Shown here piece by piece: positions 6,631-12,073 of a DNA stretch of 12,073 bases. How positions within the stretch are numbered: the first letter of the stretch is position 1; each line of letters begins with the position of its first letter. The translations under genes and the position numbers were made by a program. Below the pieces are notes generated by a model that was not told the origin of the DNA, made no database searches, and saw only the letters and a program-made list of their open reading frames with translations. Origin of the DNA: Draconibacterium orientale (GTDB lineage Bacteria; Bacteroidota; Bacteroidia; Bacteroidales; UBA12170). Location: NCBI GenBank assembly GCA_020718315.1, contig DYSK01000060.1:1-12073 (forward strand), written 5' to 3'.

Positions 6631-7821
6631 ATGAATGTAAAGAAATCGAACTTCAGCCTATTTATTGTCGTTTATTTAATTCCAATCTTATTATTAATTT
6701 CTTGTCAGAAAGAAATAGGAAATGTGTCAGAACAAAATATTTTTTTTGCCACATTAGACGAAACAATGAGAGTCGCGGAAAATCACTTGTTTATTGACCA
6801 TTATGGCTTTAAAAAATCAAAAGAACTTAAATCGTCACGTACAATTTCAGATAAGAATGGTATAACAGCCTATTACATTTTAAATTATGAAGTGGGATTT
6901 GTAATTATTTCCGCGGATAAAAGAGAAACTCCTATATTAGCATATTCTTACGATAATAATTTTCCTTTAAATGCTTATTCATATCCAAGAGGACTTGTTG
7001 ATTGGTTATATTTTACTAAACAAAAGATTGAGAAGGTTAGAAAATTAAATGAAGAGCAAAGTGTATTTATTAAAAGTCAATGGGAATCTTATTTAACAAG
7101 TAAAGGTATGTCTGGATTAAAAAAAGAACCCTTACCTAGTGAGTGTGTAGATACATCAGAAATAAAAATGCCACTATTGTCTACTGCTTGGTCACAATGG
7201 TATGGTTTTAATGATGCGGCACCTGTTTTGGGTTGTGCTGAAGGGGATGGTGATTTTAGAGCCCCAGCTGGATGTGTTGCAGTCGCCATGGGGCAGTTAA
7301 TGAAATATCATGAATTTCCCAATGACTATAATTGGAGTGTTATCCCTGACAATTATGGTAACATTTATACATCCATTTTGCTAAGAGATATTGGTGATGC
7401 CGTGAATATGGAATATGATTGTGAAGGTTCAAGCGCAAATAGAGATCAAATAGCTGCTTCCTTAATTGATGATTTTGGTTTTTCATCAGCTCAATTAATT
7501 GACTATAGTGGAACTTCAAATTATGAGGTAGTTAAGTCAGAATTGAGGTTAAATAATCCAGTAATATTTGTGGGAGGCGAATTAAATTATTATTGGGGAA
7601 TTTTTCCTTATTATGACAATGGACATAGCTGGATATGTGATGGCTTTCAATCAAGCTTTTTCTGCGAAACTGGTATGACACTATTAATATTTCATATGAA
7701 TTGGGGTTGGGGAGGTCTAGCTGATGGTTGGTATGGTTTTGGTAGTTTTAATCCTACTGTAGGAGATAATGCTTATGATTTTGATTATCAAAGTGCAGTG
7801 ATAGTAAATATTAGAAAGTGA
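6631..7821 (+). CDS. C10 family (streptopain-like) cysteine peptidase lipoprotein
   Basis: A 396-residue predicted exported peptidase. The ATG at 6631 is chosen over an upstream in-frame TTG at 6604 because it places a normal signal peptide: KK at 4-5, a hydrophobic stretch at 8-24 and lipobox LISC with acylated Cys25. Residues QKE after the Cys loosely resemble the surface-export signal of Bacteroidota lipoproteins. Residues about 35-130 look like the propeptide/inhibitor-like domain of this family. The mature enzyme begins near PLLSTAWSQWY (181-191, oxyanion Gln189). Catalytic Cys215 lies in AGCVAVAMGQLMKYH, His332 in NGHSWICDG, and Asn357/Trp358 in MNWGWGG. All core residues of streptopain and the Bacteroides Bfp peptidases are present, so it should be active. 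Role (nutrition, competition, host proteins) is unknown. A small lipoprotein gene follows after 138 bases. The gene looks more AT-rich than gdhA. Confidence 0.9.
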   Translation: MNVKKSNFSLFIVVYLIPILLLISCQKEIGNVSEQNIFFATLDETMRVAENHLFIDHYGFKKSKELKSSRTISDKNGITAYYILNYEVGFVIISADKRETPILAYSYDNNFPLNAYSYPRGLVDWLYFTKQKIEKVRKLNEEQSVFIKSQWESYLTSKGMSGLKKEPLPSECVDTSEIKMPLLSTAWSQWYGFNDAAPVLGCAEGDGDFRAPAGCVAVAMGQLMKYHEFPNDYNWSVIPDNYGNIYTSILLRDIGDAVNMEYDCEGSSANRDQIAASLIDDFGFSSAQLIDYSGTSNYEVVKSELRLNNPVIFVGGELNYYWGIFPYYDNGHSWICDGFQSSFFCETGMTLLIFHMNWGWGGLADGWYGFGSFNPTVGDNAYDFDYQSAVIVNIRK

Positions 7822-7959
7822 AAAATTAGTAGTTATGAAATAGTCCCAGACGGATATGTATAAAACACTATGCATAGTTGATATTGTGATCAAATTGGTA
7901 TTTTCTGCCAAAGGGAACACCATTAAAATATCTGAATTGGGAAAATAAAATTAATAAAG

Positions 7960-8445
7960 ATGAAAAAATATATTTTCTTAATAGCTGTTCTTGTTTTTTG
8001 TATTTCCTGTTCAAAAAAACAAGTTTCTGAAATTTTCATTGATGCATCAGTGGAAATAGCATATCATGACCTAAATGGTGCCGATTTATTGGATCCTAAC
8101 AATGAAAATAGTTTTCAACAAAGCAATATCGATGTTTATGAAATAGTGAATGGTGTTAAGACGAAGGTGTATGAATCAAATTTAGATTATCCTGAACATT
8201 TTTTACTGTACAAAAATGATGATAAAGGAACGTACCTTTTACGTCTTTTTGGACAAGGGACAATAACAAATGGGGTTTCAACATCCTTTATTAATTTTGG
8301 AAATGGAACAGAAGATAGAATCGATTTTGAATTGAATGAAATGAGTACCGGCAGTATTCACTGTAATAAAATATGGTACAATCAAACCTTAGTTTGGGAT
8401 GTGAGTTTGGCTGAGAATGGCAGGTATGTTTATATTGTGAAATAA
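7960..8445 (+). CDS. Small lipoprotein of unknown function beside the C10 peptidase
   Basis: 161 residues. A lipoprotein signal peptide is clear: KK at 2-3, hydrophobic 4-16, CISC ending at Cys17, then SKK. The mature part is acidic and rich in predicted beta-strand, with a DLNGADLLDPNN segment (42-53), LDYPEHFLLYKND and a C-terminal IWYNQTLVWDV. I recognise the overall pattern as a recurring hypothetical lipoprotein type in Bacteroidota but know no function. No catalytic motif is seen. In Bacteroides fragilis some C10 peptidases are encoded next to staphostatin-like inhibitors, so an inhibitor or partner of the upstream peptidase is possible; sequence likeness to staphostatins is not evident, and the protein is larger than those. 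No convincing terminator follows on this strand. Confidence 0.75.
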   Translation: MKKYIFLIAVLVFCISCSKKQVSEIFIDASVEIAYHDLNGADLLDPNNENSFQQSNIDVYEIVNGVKTKVYESNLDYPEHFLLYKNDDKGTYLLRLFGQGTITNGVSTSFINFGNGTEDRIDFELNEMSTGSIHCNKIWYNQTLVWDVSLAENGRYVYIVK

Positions 8446-8613
8446 TTATTCCATTCAAACTTCTTCAATTTTGGTGAAACTTAAGCAAATTTATCGGTGC
8501 TTTTCGTTTGTGAGTAATGGTTTTTTCGAATTCGTATAGCAAAAAGCAAATGCCTAGTTAATTCCCAAAAAGCATTCGAAGTTTTGCCGAAACGAACGAA
8601 TGATTCGATGAGG

Positions 8614-8659
8614 AAAAACCCAGATTCAGCCGCGCATTCTATTGCGAGACTGAATCTGG
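8614..8659 (-). terminator. Terminator of the minus-strand cluster
   Basis: Read on the minus strand, CCAGATTCAG (8659-8650) pairs perfectly with CTGAATCTGG (8629-8620). The 20-base loop has an inner CGCA/TGCG stem, and GGGTTTTTCC follows. It lies 14 bases beyond the stop of the last minus-strand gene. No T-run exists on the plus side, so it serves the minus strand. Confidence 0.75.
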
Positions 8660-8673
8660 TTAAATTCCATTTT

Positions 8674-9648
8674 CTAATTGAACTTTCCGGTAATCTGCGA
8701 AATATCAAAGTTTCCGCTTATTTCTTGAACCTCTATTTTGCCATGGATAATAGCAAAAAAGAAATCGCGAATATTATCAAAAGTCAATGCAATCGGTTCG
8801 CCTTTTGCATTTACTCCAATGTCGTAAGTTTTAAGTAATTGCGAACCCAAACTTGCCGCTGTGAGCAAGAAATGGTTTTGAAATTTATCGGTATCCAACA
8901 AATCGGCGGCCAAGACTTTGCCTACAACAGTATAACTGCGCAGTGTTTTTTGTGTTTCGGCATTGGTAAGTGTGGTTTTCACTTCGTCCACATCCAGATT
9001 CATTTCTATTTTCCCGGAATTTTCGGCTTGAGTGGTTCCTTTGTAGAGAGCGCCCAAATCGGCCAAGCTGAGATTGTAGAATTTAGTTCCGGGAATTGTA
9101 TGGATTTTTTCGATTGAAAAAGCACTTGGAAGCAACAGCCAAACGTGCTGAGCTGCTTTTATGGATGGTGTATTGAATGTGCCTACAATCGAGTTTGTCA
9201 GATCAATATTTTGAGTGGCAAATACACCCCCAATTACTACACAATTCTGCAAAATAATTTCATCGGCATAAATACTTCCGGCTACAAACGCGTTGTAGAG
9301 CGTAATTGTTTTTGCGTTGATATCTGAATAGAACATCAAATGGCAGTTCAGGGCTCTCGAAACAATCGAATTGGCCGATCCAACGCTTTTTTTAAAGGAG
9401 ATATTTCCTTTGGCTTCGCTGTTTACGTACAATTCGAGTTGTGTGAATACTGCTCCCCGAATTTCCGAATCGCCCTGTTGGATTTCTAATTTGTGAGCAT
9501 ATACAGCCCCTTCGATGATGGAATTGCCCTGAACAGTAATTGTTCTGTCGAGCTCTGCAATTTTTTCAGGCAAAATAGACCCTTTCACTACATTGTCCTT
9601 CAATTGGATATTATTTTCATTGAAACGAAGTTCTTTTAACTCTTTCAT
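8674..9648 (-). CDS. Bactofilin-like beta-helix (polymer-forming) protein
   Basis: 324 residues, no signal peptide or membrane segment. Residues about 20-185 contain short repeated strands and turns with Gly at spacing typical of a right-handed beta-helix, for example SIIEGAVYAHKLEI, SEIRGAVFTQLEL, AFVAGSIYADEIIL, CVVIGGVFATQNIDL. This resembles bactofilins, which self-polymerise into cytoplasmic or membrane-bound filaments in cell-shape and envelope roles. It is longer than a typical bactofilin (about 100-200 residues): a second region (about 210-324) is not beta-helical and carries TLRSYTVVGKVLAADLL and IRDFFFAIIHGKIEVQEI, whose family I do not recognise. It is last in the cluster, 12 bases after the gene at 9661, and is followed by a terminator. 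A scaffold role for the two upstream coiled proteins is inference. Beta-helix confidence is moderate. Confidence 0.65.
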   Translation of the reverse strand: MKELKELRFNENNIQLKDNVVKGSILPEKIAELDRTITVQGNSIIEGAVYAHKLEIQQGDSEIRGAVFTQLELYVNSEAKGNISFKKSVGSANSIVSRALNCHLMFYSDINAKTITLYNAFVAGSIYADEIILQNCVVIGGVFATQNIDLTNSIVGTFNTPSIKAAQHVWLLLPSAFSIEKIHTIPGTKFYNLSLADLGALYKGTTQAENSGKIEMNLDVDEVKTTLTNAETQKTLRSYTVVGKVLAADLLDTDKFQNHFLLTAASLGSQLLKTYDIGVNAKGEPIALTFDNIRDFFFAIIHGKIEVQEISGNFDISQITGKFN

Positions 9649-9660
9649 TTGCTTGTTTTT

Positions 9661-10728
9661 TTAATTGTTTTGAAAATTTATTTGGCTTATTGATTCAAGA
9701 TTGGAAATCTTTAGAATCATCTCTTTCACCCGAACAGTATGTTGCTCGCTCGAAGAATAGGCATTGTTTAACTCTGAATGGAAATAAAAGCTCAGATTGG
9801 CCTGATATGCTTTTGGTATTGCAATCCATCTATTTGCAGAGCCTGAAAACTGACTGATTAGTCGATTCTTGTTGGCCATTTCATTCAGCGCAGCTAAGTG
9901 ATTCGAGAAGTAGATATTCTTATCAATTCTACTTTTCTCATTTTGCGTTTCGACAAAGCAAATTGGAAAAAACTTTGTTGATGCCGTATTTTCATTTATC
10001 ATACTGTGCTGCACGGTATTGTTGAGTTTTTTTTGCAAATGAAGAAACATTTTCACTTTGTTTATGGTATCAAAGGCTCTTTTTTTTGCAAGTGATGCGC
10101 TTATTTTTGATTGTAAGTTGCTGCTTTCGAATCCAAAAATGGTAGCCGTATTGACCAAGTCATTGTCGGTATTTCTTTCTTTTAGGTGATCCGCTTCTTT
10201 TTTGAAGACAAAGGTGGGCTTATCGAGTTCATAAACGCGATTGGACAATTCGCGGTTGAGGTCTTCGAAAACTTTCGCATATCGACTGCTGATTCGATTG
10301 TAGTCGGATTCCATTTGCTCTTTTTTATTTTGGCACGACTGCGATAGTTCTTTGAGATGCATTAAATGCGCGTCGATATTCTGCGAAAGCTCGGCAGTTT
10401 GTTGACTTATTTCCGATCGGATATAGCTAAAGAAACCTGAAATGATTGTATTGGCGACTTTTTTCGAATTTTTATCGATCGAAGCAATCTGAGCGACTTC
10501 CGTAGCAACCACTGCTCCTGTGAGTACATTTACATTCGTATTGCAATTGTTTACGCTTGTATCAAACGGAACGGTATCAACATGAATATTTACGGCAACA
10601 GGAACGTATTCGGTATAATTGACCGTTGCAGATGTGGTTCCGCCGCTTTGCGATGCAGGATAAGAAACAGATACGGTTTTAGAACCACTAACTGTTATTG
10701 TTTCTTGATAATGTTTTGTATAACTCAT
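9661..10728 (-). CDS. Helical protein B, paralogue of the neighbouring gene, with beta-rich N-terminal extension
   Basis: 355 residues; family not recognised. Residues 1-50 are Ser/Thr/Val-rich and look beta-structured (ITVSGSKTVSVSYPASQSGG). Residues 50-172 match the neighbouring protein A: VDTVPF (50-55), VNVLTGAVVA (66-75), then a long helical stretch with GFFSYIRSEISQQ (98-110), DYNRISSRY (142-150) and NRVYELDKPT (163-172). From TGAVVA to ELDKPT the two align over 103 residues without a gap, about half identical by eye. The C-terminal half diverges and is also mainly helical with a Ser-rich end. No signal peptide, membrane helix or enzyme motif. Gene gaps are 12 bases on each side, so co-expression and possibly hetero-oligomerisation with protein A are likely. 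No Shine-Dalgarno precedes the ATG. Confidence 0.78.
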   Translation of the reverse strand: MSYTKHYQETITVSGSKTVSVSYPASQSGGTTSATVNYTEYVPVAVNIHVDTVPFDTSVNNCNTNVNVLTGAVVATEVAQIASIDKNSKKVANTIISGFFSYIRSEISQQTAELSQNIDAHLMHLKELSQSCQNKKEQMESDYNRISSRYAKVFEDLNRELSNRVYELDKPTFVFKKEADHLKERNTDNDLVNTATIFGFESSNLQSKISASLAKKRAFDTINKVKMFLHLQKKLNNTVQHSMINENTASTKFFPICFVETQNEKSRIDKNIYFSNHLAALNEMANKNRLISQFSGSANRWIAIPKAYQANLSFYFHSELNNAYSSSEQHTVRVKEMILKISNLESISQINFQNN

Positions 10729-10740
10729 AGCTGAAAACTA

Positions 10741-11655
10741 TTAAAGGGTTTGAAAGCTATTTGATTGAAACAAATTCATCGTCCTGTCTTTTACCCTTTG
10801 GGGTTTCGAACAATTGGCCAATAATTTGCTAAACTCACTCTTGATTTCTTGATTTGGTGTGGTTTTTTGTTTCCATTCCATATCCTTTAGTTCAGCAAAC
10901 ACTTTGTTTGTAACAGCCGCTCTGGAAAGCTTATCCAGTTCCACATCCGAAACATAAATTTCAATGCTTTTGTTTTCTGTTCGGTCTCTGTTGCATTCAG
11001 AAATGACAATTGGCATATAGGCTCTCGCTGCCCGAGTATATCCGCTGTCATTTATCAAAATTTGATCGGTGAGTTTTTTCTGTGCATTCATTTCCAACAA
11101 AAAACTTTTCATCGAATTGATTACGTTCTGCCCTTTGTGCTTGAGGTTTGAGGCTACAATTTTTTGGCTAAGCGATATCGATTCGAGTTGCGCAATGGGG
11201 ATGGTTGCCGTTAGATATTTTATTCGATTTGAAACTTTATCCACTTCTTTTACAGCAAAATTGATTGTTGGCTTATCGAGTTCAAAAACTCTGTTTTTAA
11301 GATTTACATTCAAGCCGTTAAACAGTTTCAGATAACGAGAGGCGATCATATTGTAATCTCTTTGCATTCTGCCTTTGATGCTTATTAGGGCTTTTTTCTG
11401 CTGATTCAGTTGCATCAAATTGGAGTCCACTTCGCTTTGCAGTTTGGCCATTTTTTGCGAAATCTGGGATCGAATCAGAGAATAAAATCCTTTGTTTACA
11501 TTGTTGCTTACATGATCGGCGGCTTTTGCTTCGGCTTTGATTACCGCTGCTTGCATAGCTACGACAGCTCCTGTTGTAACATTCACATGACGTGAAACAC
11601 TGCTCAATTCAGCAGCCATAGGTTGAGTATCTACGGTATAATTAAATGTTGCCAT
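10741..11655 (-). CDS. Helical protein A, paralogue of the downstream gene
   Basis: 304 residues; family not recognised. It shares the core of protein B: VDTQPM (8-13), VNVTTGAVVA (24-33), GFYSLIRSQISQK (56-68), DYNMIASRY (100-108) and NRVFELDKPT (121-130). It lacks B's beta-rich first 40 residues. The stretch 34-125 has heptad-like spacing and is probably a long helix or coiled coil; 140-230 is also helical and includes a KKLTDQILINDSGYTR segment. The N-terminus has no signal peptide, so a cytoplasmic location is expected unless it is exported by association. It starts 20 bases after the repeat-protein gene and ends 12 bases before protein B. It probably arose by duplication within the cluster, followed by divergence of the C-terminal half. 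Confidence 0.78.
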   Translation of the reverse strand: MATFNYTVDTQPMAAELSSVSRHVNVTTGAVVAMQAAVIKAEAKAADHVSNNVNKGFYSLIRSQISQKMAKLQSEVDSNLMQLNQQKKALISIKGRMQRDYNMIASRYLKLFNGLNVNLKNRVFELDKPTINFAVKEVDKVSNRIKYLTATIPIAQLESISLSQKIVASNLKHKGQNVINSMKSFLLEMNAQKKLTDQILINDSGYTRAARAYMPIVISECNRDRTENKSIEIYVSDVELDKLSRAAVTNKVFAELKDMEWKQKTTPNQEIKSEFSKLLANCSKPQRVKDRTMNLFQSNSFQTL

Positions 11656-11675
11656 GATTCTAAATTTTAACGAGA

Positions 11676-12073
11676 TTAATTGTTCTGGTTCTCTTCATCT
11701 TCCTCCTGAGTATTCAGAATTGTTTCGATGGCTTCCTCCCGGTCGAACTCTTCCATTGGTTCAAACCCCAAATTCTCAAGAATTTCTTGTAGTTCAGCGT
11801 CGGTCAATTCTCTCAATTCTTCTTCGGTGTAGCGAGTGGTATCTTCAGTTTCCTCATTCTCTTCTGTATATTCATGTTGAGCGTTCAGGATGGTTGCTAT
11901 CGCATCTTCTTTATCAAATACTTCCATGGGTTCAAAATCCAAATCCAAAAGTATTTTTTCGATTTCGGAATTGGACAATGCCTTCAATTCTTCTTCGGTG
12001 TAAAGTTCATATTCGTCTTCATCTTCCTCTTGTGCATTTAGAATTGTGGCAATGGCTTCGTTTCGGTCGAATT
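11676..12073 (-). CDS. Acidic tandem-repeat protein with HeH/Rho-N-like modules (5' partial)
   Basis: The frame is open to the right edge, so at least 131 C-terminal residues are visible and the start is outside. The protein is very acidic and built from repeats of about 57 residues: YTEEEL, a short helix, LGFEPMEEFDREEAIETILN, then an acidic linker (EENEETEDTT). One partial and two complete copies are seen (partial 12071-12003; then 12002-11832 and 11831-11679). The helix-loop-helix pattern, with T/EEEL...EI..IL..L.F and K/REEAI.TIL, resembles SAP/HeH/Rho-N type small domains, which bind nucleic acid or act as structural modules; strong acidity argues against plain DNA binding. It is the first visible gene of the four-gene cluster, 20 bases before protein A. 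Repeat number beyond the edge is unknown. Domain assignment is tentative; the repeat structure is certain. Confidence 0.72.
   Translation of the reverse strand, partial: FDRNEAIATILNAQEEDEDEYELYTEEELKALSNSEIEKILLDLDFEPMEVFDKEDAIATILNAQHEYTEENEETEDTTRYTEEELRELTDAELQEILENLGFEPMEEFDREEAIETILNTQEEDEENQNN
11679..12073 (-). repeat. 171-base in-frame tandem repeat inside the acidic protein gene
   Basis: Copies start at 12002 and 11831 (minus strand) with a partial copy at the window edge. They differ at many positions, for example LDFEPMEVFDKEDAI versus LGFEPMEEFDREEAI, so the duplication is old or under divergent selection rather than a recent slippage product. Confidence 0.75.

Noticed and set aside
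7822..7959. Small gene or RNA between the C10 peptidase and the small lipoprotein
   Set aside because: Only a very short open stretch and a weak ATGCAT palindrome are visible; nothing supports a gene.
8839..9327. Plus-strand open frames opposite the bactofilin-like gene
   Set aside because: They are antisense to a consistent minus-strand operon and have compositions typical of shadow frames.
11679..12073. CRISPR array
   Set aside because: The repetition is an in-frame 171-base coding repeat, not short identical repeats with unique spacers.

Overview
The window reads as chromosome of a low-GC, probably anaerobic member of the Bacteroidota (Bacteroidales/Marinilabiliales-like). The evidence is: starts mostly without a Shine-Dalgarno sequence, candidate promoters of the TTG/TAnnTTTG type, lipoproteins with Cys lipoboxes including a C10 peptidase, and family types common in that phylum. 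The assignment rests on these traits only; no marker gene is present.

Layout. (1) 2-2311, plus strand: the 3' end of a NuoD-like 49-kDa subunit, then a fusion of a NuoI-type two-cluster ferredoxin with a GltD-type NAD(P)H/FAD oxidoreductase. This looks like the end of a complex I-like locus that uses a GltD-like electron-input module. (2) 2506-3979: a dihydroorotate-dehydrogenase-like protein lacking the catalytic Cys, followed after 16 bases by a two-CBS-domain protein with an unusually strong Shine-Dalgarno, closed by a clear terminator. (3) 3980-5087: about 1.1 kb without convincing protein genes. It holds one intact CAT-anticodon tRNA (probably Met) flanked by two decayed partial copies that carry a palindromic insert. 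(4) 5088-6425: glutamate dehydrogenase as a single transcription unit with its own terminator. (5) 6631-8445: a C10 (streptopain-family) cysteine peptidase lipoprotein and a small lipoprotein of unknown function. (6) 8674-12073, minus strand: a tight four-gene cluster entering from the right edge. In transcription order it encodes an acidic tandem-repeat protein with HeH/Rho-N-like modules (truncated by the window edge), two paralogous helical proteins sharing a 103-residue ungapped core, and a bactofilin-like beta-helix protein. A terminator lies beyond the last gene.

How they fit. Regions 1, 2 and 4 are metabolic: NAD(P)H/ferredoxin redox and ammonium assimilation. Region 5 is cell-envelope or secreted proteolysis. 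Region 6 is the best candidate for an undescribed system. It combines a predicted self-polymerising beta-helix scaffold, two related long-helix proteins and an acidic repeat protein with 12-20 bases between genes, which suggests a multi-subunit assembly. I recognise no named homologue for three of its four members, and its function is inference only.
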